A DNA stretch of 64,000 nucleotides, from contig NZ_FYDE01000004.1 in the NCBI RefSeq assembly GCF_900186535.1, forward strand, positions 62,001-126,000, read 5' to 3'. Origin of the DNA: Marasmitruncus massiliensis. GTDB taxonomy: Bacteria; Bacillota; Clostridia; Oscillospirales; Ruminococcaceae. This document shows, piece after piece, positions 23,239-31,423 of this stretch. The stretch's first letter is position 1, and every line of letters begins with the position of its first letter. A model generated the notes under the pieces. It worked only from the letters and a program-made list of their open reading frames with translations, was not told the origin of the DNA and searched no databases. A program made the translations under genes and the position numbers.

Positions 23239-26200
23239 ATGTGGAATAGAATGATCAGGCTCAATTTAAAACGCAGTTCGATCAGAAGAAAAATGCTGTT
23301 TCCGATACTGGTTGCCATGATTCTGCAAATGGGGCTGTTCTTTGCCATCATTATGTGGGGCGGAATGGCGGAACGCTTAAATCAAAATGCGTTTGATATG
23401 ATGAGCGAACGGGTGGCCAGCCGCAGGGACTATCTCCAAAATGAAATGATTCATCGCTGGAGCGGCGTTTCAGACTCTGCCCAGATGATTCGCATGGCAA
23501 TTGAACGGCAGCTGTTGATTACCGGATCGGCGTCTGGTGACATCCCTTTGAATGAAGAACTTTCTACCCAAATACTGAACGACAGTATGAAGGAATTAAT
23601 TTATATATTGCGGCGCAATTCCGTGTCGGGTGTGTTTCTGGTTTTGAGCGGGGAGGATGTGGCGCAAGCCGATGAGCAGGGTCAAAAGGAGGAAAAACCG
23701 GGCATCTTAATTCGCAGAACGGGAGCTGACTTTGTTGCGGGCAGCAATTTGGACCTGACGGCGGCAATAGGCCCTCTTTTGACCTTGGAACACTGTGGTG
23801 TAAGCCGAACCCCCAACTGGCAGCCGGCGTTTCAGTTTCCTTCTGACGCTGTGGAAAACGGTCAGGCTGATTTTTATTACAAGCCGCTTTTTGCCGGAGA
23901 ACAGTATCTTGGCAGATCCCCTTCCGATCTGGGATATTGGAGCCACATGGCTGGAACAGAGCATGCAATTACTTATTCCATTCCGGTGAGGAATCGCCAG
24001 GGCGAAGTGCTTGCAGTCCTGGGAGTTGAAGTTGCGCAGGACAGCATACGCCAGATGATGCCGTACAACGAGATAAACGCGGGGGGAAAAGGGGGTTATA
24101 CCCTTGCGGTGGACGATTCGGACAGCCTGCGGTTCAGCCGGGTTGTATCGAGCGGCCCTGTGCTGGACAGCCTGTTCGGCTCGGATGCGGCGGTGGCCTG
24201 CCAGCCGGGGGAAGTGTATCAAGACAGCTATTTGATGGAACGCGGCGGCCACAATTACAAGGATGTTTATGCCAGTGTGCAGTACATGAACCTGTATAAG
24301 GACGATTCTCCATTTTCTCAGGAACGCTGGGCGCTGCTAGGTATTATGGAGGGGGGGACCCTCCTTGAGTTTTCTAACAGGATGCAGGACATCCTGTTAT
24401 TGGGAGTGATCTCATCGTTAATTTTGGGGGCTGCGGGCGCATGGATCACAGGCACACTGCTCAGCCGCCCAATCGCTGCGCTTGTGCGGGACGTGCGGGA
24501 GATCGATACCGACCGCCCCCTGAAACTAAAAAGGGTGCAGGTAACGGAAATTGATGAACTTTCCGCCGCAATAGAAGGTTTAAGCCGCCGGGTCGCGGAT
24601 TCGGCATCAAAACTGACTCAGATCATCCGCCTTGTGGATATCCCGGTCGCAGCATTTGAATATCTGGAAAAGGAAGGAAAAGTGTTCTGCACGGAAGGCT
24701 TTTTTCGGATGTTCGGAAGGGAAAACGCGGCGCTGGATGAGGAGCGATTGCCTGCTGAACAGTTTTTTCGGGAGATGCATGCTCTGAATGATTCCTTTGA
24801 TAAGATCAAGGCTCCCAATATCACGGTTTTCCGCCTGAAACGAGAGACCGGCGAGCAGTTTTGGGTAAAACTCAAAGTGGTCAGGGAAGATGACCGCATG
24901 CTCGGGGTAGCGACAGATATCACGCAGGAAATCCTTGAACGGCGCAAAATTGAACGGGAGCGGGACTATGACCCTCTGACAAACCTGCTGAACAGGCGGA
25001 CGTTTGATGAGCGGATTCGGCACAGGCTGCAAATTGACGGAAAAACCAAGACCGCAGCCTTGATGATGCTGGATCTGGACAATCTGAAGTACATCAATGA
25101 TACCTATGGGCACGACGCCGGGGATGAGTATATCAAATGCTCCGCCGAGGCAATGAAGCGGTTCGCGCCGCCAAACTGCCTTGTATCCCGGATGTCGGGA
25201 GATGAATTTTATGTCTTTTTCTTTGGCCCCGACAGCAGGAAAGAGATCTATGAACAAATCGTTGCATTTTGGAAAGGCGTCTGTTCAACCATTTTTGCCC
25301 TGCCGGACCAGAAGCATCTTCGTGTACGGGCATCGGCCGGTGTCGCGTGGTATCCGTTTGATGCCAACTCGGTGGAATTGCTGATGAAGTATGCCGACTT
25401 TACAATGTATATGGTAAAAAACTCTCAAAAAGGTGAATTTGCGGAATTCGACAAAGAAAACTATATGCACAATTCCTATCTTCTCCGTTACAAAGAGGAG
25501 TTGAACCGCCTGATTGATGACGAGCTGATTGAATATTATTTTCAGCCGATTGTCGACGCAAAGACCGCGGAGGTCTTCGCTTATGAAGCTTTAATGCGCC
25601 CGACGCTTGAAACGATTAAGACGCCGCTGGAAATCCTGATGCTTGCGCGCTCCCAGTTTAAGCTTTATCAGATTGAGCGTCTGACCTGGAAAAATGCGCT
25701 TTCCGCATTCTGCAAACTGGAGGGGATTTCGAAAGACAGCCACCTTTTCATCAATTCCATTGCAAATCAGGTATTGAATGAAATGGACTTTGCGGATATC
25801 GAGCACCGGTATGCCGGATTGCTTGACAGGGTCGTCATCGAACTGACAGAGGAGGAAAAGCAGGGCGAAAACTGTACCCGCATCAAGCAGAAGGTTGCCG
25901 CGCGGTGGGGGGCGCAGGTGGCGCTGGACGATTTCGGAACCGGATATAACAGCGATGTGGCGCTTCTGTCGGTCCGGCCGGATTTTGTGAAGATTGACAT
26001 TTCCATTGTGCGTAATATCGATACTGACATAAATCGTCAGAAGATTTTGCAGAATCTGGTTTCGTATTCGCACAGCAGGGGCATCCGAGTCATTGCCGAG
26101 GGGGTTGAAACGATCAATGAACTCCGAACGGTCATCCAAAATAATGTCGACTATGTCCAGGGTTATTATACAGCCCGGCCGGCCCCAATCTGCCAGCAGA

Positions 26201-26271
26201 TTCCTCCCGCGGTACAGGAGGAAATCCGTCAGATCGCTGCTCACCCGGAAACAGCAGACACAATCAGTTAA
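23239..26271 (+). CDS. Membrane-bound GGDEF-EAL protein (cyclic di-GMP turnover)
   Basis: The 1010 residues comprise TM1 (about 18-42), a large extracellular sensor (Cache-like: AITYSIPVRNRQGEVLAVLGVE), TM2 (about 380-402), HAMP, a PAS-like segment (about 465-570), GGDEF and EAL. The cyclase site reads SGDEF at 653-657, an accepted active variant. The phosphodiesterase site reads EALMR at 783-787, with IELTE, DDFGTGYN, VKID and AEGVET following, so the hydrolase residues look complete. Either or both activities are possible. Start ATG 23239 has a weak ribosome site; ATG 23251 is an alternative. It is divergent from mglB, perhaps linking sugar status to lifestyle. Confidence 0.9.
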   Translation: MWNRMIRLNLKRSSIRRKMLFPILVAMILQMGLFFAIIMWGGMAERLNQNAFDMMSERVASRRDYLQNEMIHRWSGVSDSAQMIRMAIERQLLITGSASGDIPLNEELSTQILNDSMKELIYILRRNSVSGVFLVLSGEDVAQADEQGQKEEKPGILIRRTGADFVAGSNLDLTAAIGPLLTLEHCGVSRTPNWQPAFQFPSDAVENGQADFYYKPLFAGEQYLGRSPSDLGYWSHMAGTEHAITYSIPVRNRQGEVLAVLGVEVAQDSIRQMMPYNEINAGGKGGYTLAVDDSDSLRFSRVVSSGPVLDSLFGSDAAVACQPGEVYQDSYLMERGGHNYKDVYASVQYMNLYKDDSPFSQERWALLGIMEGGTLLEFSNRMQDILLLGVISSLILGAAGAWITGTLLSRPIAALVRDVREIDTDRPLKLKRVQVTEIDELSAAIEGLSRRVADSASKLTQIIRLVDIPVAAFEYLEKEGKVFCTEGFFRMFGRENAALDEERLPAEQFFREMHALNDSFDKIKAPNITVFRLKRETGEQFWVKLKVVREDDRMLGVATDITQEILERRKIERERDYDPLTNLLNRRTFDERIRHRLQIDGKTKTAALMMLDLDNLKYINDTYGHDAGDEYIKCSAEAMKRFAPPNCLVSRMSGDEFYVFFFGPDSRKEIYEQIVAFWKGVCSTIFALPDQKHLRVRASAGVAWYPFDANSVELLMKYADFTMYMVKNSQKGEFAEFDKENYMHNSYLLRYKEELNRLIDDELIEYYFQPIVDAKTAEVFAYEALMRPTLETIKTPLEILMLARSQFKLYQIERLTWKNALSAFCKLEGISKDSHLFINSIANQVLNEMDFADIEHRYAGLLDRVVIELTEEEKQGENCTRIKQKVAARWGAQVALDDFGTGYNSDVALLSVRPDFVKIDISIVRNIDTDINRQKILQNLVSYSHSRGIRVIAEGVETINELRTVIQNNVDYVQGYYTARPAPICQQIPPAVQEEIRQIAAHPETADTIS

Positions 26272-26307
26272 AGGCAGAAGCCCGCACCATGCGGGCTTCT
26301 GCCTTTT
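26271..26307 (+). terminator. Terminator after the GGDEF-EAL gene, convergent with a small minus-strand gene
   Basis: AGGCAGAAGCCCGCA, CCA loop, complete complement, then TTTT. Its right arm meets the stop codon of the minus-strand small gene, so it may serve both directions. Confidence 0.85.
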
Positions 26308-26473
26308 AGAAGAATACAAAGGGCGAAAAGATGACGACCAGTAAGAAGAAGATTCCCAACCCGATCAGAAACGGAGTGAGACATCCGGTACCGCAGCAGC
26401 CGGATGGACGTCTGGAACAGTTTTGCGGTCTGCAGTTGCAGGTGTTTTTATCGGGACAGCCGGGATTGTTCAT
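26306..26473 (-). CDS. Small Cys-rich single-pass membrane protein, 55 aa
   Basis: An ATG preceded by GAGGTG at seven bases opens a 55-codon frame. The N-terminal half carries seven cysteines (MNNPGCPDKNTCNCRP, then C19, CC at 26-27 and C31); the C-terminal half is one hydrophobic helix (LIGLGIFFLLVVIFSPFVFF). The spacing C-x5-C-x-C suggests metal or disulfide chemistry at the membrane face. Function unknown. The plus-strand frame over the same bases has no such organisation. Confidence 0.55.
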   Translation of the reverse strand: MNNPGCPDKNTCNCRPQNCSRRPSGCCGTGCLTPFLIGLGIFFLLVVIFSPFVFF

Positions 26474-26554
26474 TTTGCATCACCTCTCAATGCTTATGCG
26501 CAAAAGAAAGCCAATAGACTGACGGATCGTAAAACTCAAGTTTGATATGCATAT

Positions 26555-26587
26555 CGCCGGGACCAGGCTGATGCACCGGCCCCGGCG
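26555..26587 (-). terminator. Hairpin after the 108-aa gene
   Basis: A 10-bp GC-rich stem, CGCCGGGGCC with GGTCCCGGCG, around a 13-nt loop, 15 bases past the stop of the gene transcribed leftward. No T-run is present, so its strength is doubtful. Confidence 0.4.
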
Positions 26588-26601
26588 GTTTCAGGCAAGG
26601 A

Positions 26602-26928
26602 TCAGATGTTTTGCGCGGTGATCACAATGGAACTGTTGGTCAGGCTGAATAAGATCGTATTATTAGTATTCAGCAGGTTGTCTGCCGCACTTCCTCTTGC
26701 GGTTACACACATTTTTGTGCAGATATACTGTCCGTTGCTGTTCTGATAAGCCAAAATTCCATCGAGGAATGGGTCGGTATCACTGCCGTAGGCGATGGTT
26801 TTGCTTTCATTTGCAATCAGAGTGAACCCGATGCGTCTTCTGATGCATCCCGGATTACTTCCGGCTCTTACGAACAAATAGACCTGCAGGGCAGAGCCGG
26901 TGTTATTCGTAAATGTTTTAATTCCCAT
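26602..26928 (-). CDS. Hypothetical protein, 108 aa
   Basis: The product is not recognised. It has no signal peptide or membrane helix. It begins MGIKTFTNNTGSALQVYLFV and is rich in Asn, Thr and Ser with alternating hydrophobic residues, so it is probably all-beta. Four short blocks end in FSLTNSSIVITAQNI. Three cysteines (PGC, YICTKMC) are the only possible metal or disulfide ligands. A TATAAT-like element and weak GGATG site precede it. It lies 128 bases upstream of the Cys-rich small gene in the same direction, and might form a unit with it. Confidence 0.55.
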   Translation of the reverse strand: MGIKTFTNNTGSALQVYLFVRAGSNPGCIRRRIGFTLIANESKTIAYGSDTDPFLDGILAYQNSNGQYICTKMCVTARGSAADNLLNTNNTILFSLTNSSIVITAQNI

Positions 26929-27036
26929 TATATCATCACATCCATATCAGTTAATCTATGGACATTATATCCATGCTTTATTATATGGCTGTGGCTGTGC
27001 TTCGGTGTATCAGAGCGGTTTTGCGGGGTTAAAACA

Positions 27037-27076
27037 ATGAAGCACCTGCCATGGGAGATGATGGCAGGTGCTTCAT
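27037..27076 (-). terminator. Terminator at the end of the kdpDE transcript
   Basis: A 16-bp perfect inverted repeat beginning ATGAAGCACCTGCCAT with an 8-nt loop, ten bases past the stop of the short frame below. On the minus strand it is followed by TGTTTTAACC. The flanking 26929-27036 holds nothing else. Confidence 0.65.
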
Positions 27077-27085
27077 AAGGAAGCG

Positions 27086-27283
27086 CTATTTGTATTTACA
27101 AGTATAGGAGAAAGAAATATCACAGTCAATACATTCCGGGAAGGTTTGTAAGATTGCATCAATTGCGTCGGATTGATTCGTTCTTCTTGCAATGTGATGT
27201 ATCAATTCATCTAAAAATTCGTTTGATTTTAGATGAATATTGTCATAACAGATCAGGCTGACTGTTTGCAGAACGATGCGGCT
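27086..27283 (-). pseudogene. Short open reading frame downstream of kdpE without a start codon
   Basis: Overlapping the last kdpE codons in another frame, an open frame of about 65 codons reads RIVLQTVSLICYDNIHLKSN, FLDELIHHIARRTNQSDAID and FPECIDCDISFSYTCKYK to a TAG. Its composition is protein-like, but no ATG, GTG or TTG was found in frame. It is either the end of a gene truncated by deletion against kdpE or an extension reached by frameshifting. Unrecognised family. Confidence 0.3.
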
Positions 27284-28002
27284 TACAGATTCGTATTTTC
27301 TTCGGCAATTCGAAGCATTCTGTACCCGATACCGATATGCGTTTGTATATATTTGGGCTGAGAAGGAACCGATTCGATTTTTTTGCGCAGGGTCGCCATA
27401 AAAACGCGCAGGGACGGGGTATCGGCAGGCATTGGATTGCCCCAGACCTCTTTCAGGATGAAATTATGGGTGAGCACCTTACCGGCATTTTTTGCAAGTA
27501 CACATAACAGCTTGTATTCCATGGGGGTCAGATGGATCTCCCGGTTTTCCACAAATACGCAGCCGGCGGCATAGTCAATTTTCAAGTCGCCGTTGATAAA
27601 AACGCTCGAGGACTTTCCCTGTTTTTCCCTGTCATAGCTGATGCGCCGCAAGGTTACGCGCAGCCTCGCCAGAAGCTCATTGACGCTGAACGGCTTCGTC
27701 AGATAATCATCCGCACCCGCGTCCAGTGCCTCGATTTTATCCTGATCATCGCTGCGCGCACTCACTACAATAATCGGGACATTGGACCATGTACGTACCT
27801 TTCGGATGATGTCCATGCCGTCCATATCAGGCAGGCCCAAGTCCAAAATGATAATGTCCGGCTGCTGAGACGCAGCCTCCAGAATGGAAATCGCACCCGT
27901 TTCAGCTGTAAAATACTGATAGCCCTGCGTCTCGAGGGTGGTCGCGATCAGGTTCCGGACAGCCTTGTCATCCTCGACGATTAATATTCTTGGTTTATTC
28001 AT
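27283..28002 (-). CDS. kdpE: Response regulator KdpE
   Basis: An OmpR-family regulator of 239 residues: receiver with ED10-D12 pocket, phosphoacceptor D54 in ILDLGLPDMDG and KPFSVNELLARL, then a winged helix (HLTPMEYKLLCVLAKNAGKVLTHNFILKEVWG, GIGYRM). The KdpE-specific context is certain because it overlaps the kdpD stop by eight bases. It normally activates kdpFABC at low potassium or high osmolarity, but no Kdp ATPase genes lie here, and the nearest potassium genes are trkH-trkA 3 kb away. Confidence 0.92.
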   Translation of the reverse strand: MNKPRILIVEDDKAVRNLIATTLETQGYQYFTAETGAISILEAASQQPDIIILDLGLPDMDGMDIIRKVRTWSNVPIIVVSARSDDQDKIEALDAGADDYLTKPFSVNELLARLRVTLRRISYDREKQGKSSSVFINGDLKIDYAAGCVFVENREIHLTPMEYKLLCVLAKNAGKVLTHNFILKEVWGNPMPADTPSLRVFMATLRKKIESVPSQPKYIQTHIGIGYRMLRIAEENTNL

Positions 28003-30607
28003 GATAAGGTACCTCCTCTGCCGGCAATGTAAAGCAAAAAATGGTTCCATGCGGTTGGTTGTCCTGTACGGAAATTGTTCCGCCATGCGCGTTGATGATC
28101 GATTTGCACAGGAACAGCCCCAGGCCAAGCCCCCGCCGACGGTCGCTGCGCTGGTTGTCGGCGGTGAAAAACATCTCGAACAGGTGTTTTTTCTGGTCAT
28201 CAGGAATCCCGTCCCCGTCGTCCGCAATTTCCACAACCACCATCTGGTGCTCTTTTTTTGCGCTGATGCGGATTGTGGAGCCTAATTTCGTATACTTGAT
28301 GGCGTTATCAATGATGTTGATAACCACCTGTATAATCAGACGGGAATCCATTCTGGCCATCAGCAGGTCGTCCTCGAGCTGCACCTGAATCGGGTGCTCC
28401 GAACTTCTGCGGTTAATATGTGCCAGCGCCTCCTGAATCACCTCATCGAGCAGTTCCGGTTCCATGTGGAGATTCATCGTCCCGTTTTCAATGCGAGTTA
28501 CCGACAGCAGGTTTTCCACAAGGTTGATCAGCCAGATGGAATCATCGTAGATATCGGTATAAAGCTGCTGCTTTTTGCTCTCGCTCAGGATGGCGTTGTT
28601 GCTCATCAGAATTCCGGCGCTGCCGGAAATACTGGTAAGCGGGGTGCGCAGGTCATGGGAAATGGCCCGCAGCAGATTTGCGCGCAGCTGCTCCCGCTGG
28701 GCTTGAATGGCGATCCGGTTTTTTGTGTCGCTCATCTGTTCTTTCTCCAGCGCAAGCGCGCATTCGCTCAGCATAGCAATCAGCAGGTTCTTTTCAAAGG
28801 CATCCAGAATGGGCACGCCCTCCATCACGATGCCTGTGACCGCGAAAACATTGTTTTGGCTCCTGACGGCAAGATACAGGCATTTCGCGTCGGAATGGGT
28901 ATTTGTGGTGGCGCCTGCGTGCTTGCCGTTGCTCAAAACCCATTGTGCGACTTTCCGCTCGGATTCGCTGGTATAACGGCCCCAAACAATTGCTTCTCCG
29001 TCTTTCTCAAACAAAACAGGTACTTTCAGGCGGCCGTCGCCAACCGGATAAAAAAATACGCTCCGGCCCAGCAGCTTAATCATCTGGCGGGCTGTCTGCC
29101 CGATGATTTCCTCGCTGCTTTTCGTCCGTTGCAGCATCTGGCTGGTTTCAAGCAGCACCTCGGTACGGTAGGCTTTTCTGGCGGCCTGAACAGCCTGATC
29201 CTTGACCCGGATGGTCAGTGAACTGGCTACAAAAGAGGCGATCAGCATAACGGTGAAGGTGATCAAATGGCCTGTGTTATAGGCTACTAAGGAAAATCGC
29301 GGCTCTGTAAACAGATAATTAAACACCACAACGCTCAGCAGGGACGCGATACTGCCATAAACCTGTCCGTTTGTGGCGATCGAGATAAGAAGAACGCCCA
29401 GAATATAGACAGTGGTGATATTCGCCTCGCTGAATCCCAAGTGATAAAACCACAGGCCGACCAGCGAGGTCAGGCAGAGGATACCGGCGGTCTTGCATGC
29501 GTCCGCAAAAGACCAGCGGACTTTTTCAGAATGCCGTGTCTCAAATGGCGGCATGGACTCCGGAATAATATAGATATCCATATTCGGCATCATGCCGATC
29601 AGCCGTTCCACAAGCACCGGCTTATTGGCAAACCAACGCCTTTTCCCGTTGGAGCGTCCGATAACGATCTTCGTCACGCCGCTGATTTTCGCATATTCCG
29701 CAATCTGTGTGGCGATATCTCTGCCATACACAGTGGCAACCCGTGCGCCGAGCTGTTCCGCAAGTTTCAGGTTTTCCATCAGGCGGACGTCGCTGCCCTT
29801 TTCTCTGGTATCGTCCGCCTGCTGAACAAAAAGAGCCGTGAAAGAACCATGAAATGCATTGGCAATGCGCGCCGCCGCGCGGATGACTTTCGCGTTGGAC
29901 GGAGAACCGGAAATGCAGGTCAGAATATGCTCTTCCAGATGGGTTTCCTCATGAAAGACCGACTGCTGCGATTTTTCAGCTTTCTTTCCCATCCGGTCGG
30001 CACAGCGGCGCAGTGCCAGCTCCCGCAGGGCGGACAGTTTTTCCAGTAACCGCTCGTCGGGTGACTTACGCATACGAACGATCAGCTCTTCCGGTTCGAT
30101 GTCAATCAGATCGACCTGGTCGGCGCTGTCAAAAATGCTGTCGGGAATCCGATTGGTCTCCTCGTTTCCGGTAATAGATGTTACGGCATCGCTGAGGCTT
30201 TCGATATTCTGGACACCAAGAGTGGTATAAACGTCAATACCGGCCTTGAGCAGTTCTTCAATATCCTGATAACGCTTCCTGTTGCGGCATCCCTGGGCAT
30301 TGGTATGCTCCATTTCATCCACCAAAATCAGCTGTGGATGCCGCCTGATTGCGCGGTCCAGATGAAATTCGCCTGATTTGTAAAGCGGCAGGGCTTCCAG
30401 CCCGTCTAAAAGAGAAACTGTCTGCGAAGCGGAAAGCGGGCTGAGATATCCGGCCACAACGTCGGTCCCACGCGATTTTTCCTCATGAGCCGCTTCCAGC
30501 ATGGCAAAAGACTTTCCCGTTCCGGCCGCGTAGCTGAAATAGATCCTCAGTCTTCCAGGCTTTTTTTCGGGTTCCTCCGCCCGCATTCCCAAAGCTCTTT
30601 TGGACAT
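27995..30607 (-). CDS. kdpD: Potassium/osmotic sensor histidine kinase KdpD
   Basis: 870 residues. The N-terminal KdpD domain has a Walker-A-like YAAGTGKSFAML and the LVDEMEHTNAQG motif, then a universal-stress-protein-like domain (ILTCISGSPSNAKVIRAA), four closely spaced membrane helices (about 405-505), GAF-like region, HisKA (RAISHDLRTPLTSISG) and ATPase (DDGDGIP, GLGLGLFLCKSI). The ATG at 30607 matches the family's N-terminus. The gene is full length. It is followed by kdpE with an 8-base overlap. Its leader contains an unusual set of hairpins. Confidence 0.93.
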   Translation of the reverse strand: MSKRALGMRAEEPEKKPGRLRIYFSYAAGTGKSFAMLEAAHEEKSRGTDVVAGYLSPLSASQTVSLLDGLEALPLYKSGEFHLDRAIRRHPQLILVDEMEHTNAQGCRNRKRYQDIEELLKAGIDVYTTLGVQNIESLSDAVTSITGNEETNRIPDSIFDSADQVDLIDIEPEELIVRMRKSPDERLLEKLSALRELALRRCADRMGKKAEKSQQSVFHEETHLEEHILTCISGSPSNAKVIRAAARIANAFHGSFTALFVQQADDTREKGSDVRLMENLKLAEQLGARVATVYGRDIATQIAEYAKISGVTKIVIGRSNGKRRWFANKPVLVERLIGMMPNMDIYIIPESMPPFETRHSEKVRWSFADACKTAGILCLTSLVGLWFYHLGFSEANITTVYILGVLLISIATNGQVYGSIASLLSVVVFNYLFTEPRFSLVAYNTGHLITFTVMLIASFVASSLTIRVKDQAVQAARKAYRTEVLLETSQMLQRTKSSEEIIGQTARQMIKLLGRSVFFYPVGDGRLKVPVLFEKDGEAIVWGRYTSESERKVAQWVLSNGKHAGATTNTHSDAKCLYLAVRSQNNVFAVTGIVMEGVPILDAFEKNLLIAMLSECALALEKEQMSDTKNRIAIQAQREQLRANLLRAISHDLRTPLTSISGSAGILMSNNAILSESKKQQLYTDIYDDSIWLINLVENLLSVTRIENGTMNLHMEPELLDEVIQEALAHINRRSSEHPIQVQLEDDLLMARMDSRLIIQVVINIIDNAIKYTKLGSTIRISAKKEHQMVVVEIADDGDGIPDDQKKHLFEMFFTADNQRSDRRRGLGLGLFLCKSIINAHGGTISVQDNQPHGTIFCFTLPAEEVPYHE

Positions 30608-30682
30608 GTCCGTTTTCTCCTCTCCGCAGTCATCCGGAACCTGGGGTTTCTCTGTCTGCAATGTGCTTATTATACCATAATT

Positions 30683-30970
30683 ACAAACCGTTTTATGGTT
30701 TGTTTTGCCGCAAAGCGGCGGCAGCCGACTATGTCGGCTGGATTCTGGTTGTAACATCTGCAGCGCGGCGCGTCAGCGCCGCTGACCGCGCAAAGCGCGG
30801 CCACAAACAGATTTGCTGTTTGTTCTGCGGCTATTATACCACAAGTGCAGAGTACGTGTGGTATAATTGGCCATTTGGGCGGAAGCGAGCTTTTGCGAGC
30901 GCATCGCCTTGGCCATAAACGTATAATCGCCCCGGCCATAAACTGATAAAATAACCGTACTGCGGTTATT
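30683..30970. repeat. Array of consecutive short hairpins in the kdpD leader region
   Basis: Eight separate stems follow each other: ACAAACC/GGTTTGT (30683-30703), GCCGC/GCGGC (30707-30719), CAGCCGAC/GTCGGCTG (30722-30740), GGCGC/GCGCC (about 30761-30784), CCGCGC/GCGCGG (30786-30800), ACAAACAG/CTGTTTGT (30803-30823), TATACCACA/TGTGGTATA (30835-30865) and AATAACCG/CGGTTATT (30950-30970). Three of them have three-base loops. GGCCATAAAC also occurs twice (30911 and 30935). TATAAT-like boxes recur on both strands. The spacer 30608-31155 contains no believable gene. It may be the long 5' leader of kdpD, or a decayed repetitive element. Confidence 0.5.
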
Positions 30971-31155
30971 ATATCACATTCCGCAAGGTTGGGAATGCAA
31001 TGATGAATGATTTGCAGGATTAAGATTCTATAAAGAGAAACGGATAAAGCTGATCTTTATATGCTGTTAACACGTTCGCTTCATATTCTAACGCCGTATT
31101 AATCCCGCGCTCTATATAATGATAACGAACTCTTGAAGGATGGGTGTGGTTTTTG

Positions 31156-31302
31156 ATGGATACGGCAATTTTGATCCTGGGAATTCTATACATAGGAGGA
31201 ATCGGTTTTTGGGCAGTGAAAAAACTGGATGCGTTTCTTCAGGGGGGAATTTTTATCGGAGAAGCGGAGCAAAAAGAACGGGAGGCCAGTAACAGGGAAT
31301 AG
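31156..31302 (+). CDS. Small membrane protein preceding trkH, 48 aa
   Basis: The peptide MDTAILILGILYIGGIGFWA is one membrane helix, followed by VKKLDAFLQGG and a charged tail (GEAEQKEREASNRE). AAGGA lies 15 bases before this ATG, and in-frame GTG (31144) or TTG (31153) codons give better spacing, so the exact start is open. A TATAAT box lies at 31115-31120. It may be a small helper of the potassium channel, by analogy with KdpF-like peptides; no homology is claimed. Confidence 0.5.
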   Translation: MDTAILILGILYIGGIGFWAVKKLDAFLQGGIFIGEAEQKEREASNRE

Positions 31303-31423
31303 GAAAAACAAACTGCCTTTATATCATATTAATGCCACAATTCTGATCTTAATATCTTCTTAATATGAAAAATGATATGCTGGTTCATACGGTGAAATTT
31401 TGATTTTATGGATGTGCTTATCA

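Noticed and set aside
26331-26522. 63-codon plus-strand frame after the GGDEF-EAL gene
   Set aside because: The minus strand of the same bases encodes an organised Cys-rich membrane peptide with a ribosome site; the plus frame is its shadow.
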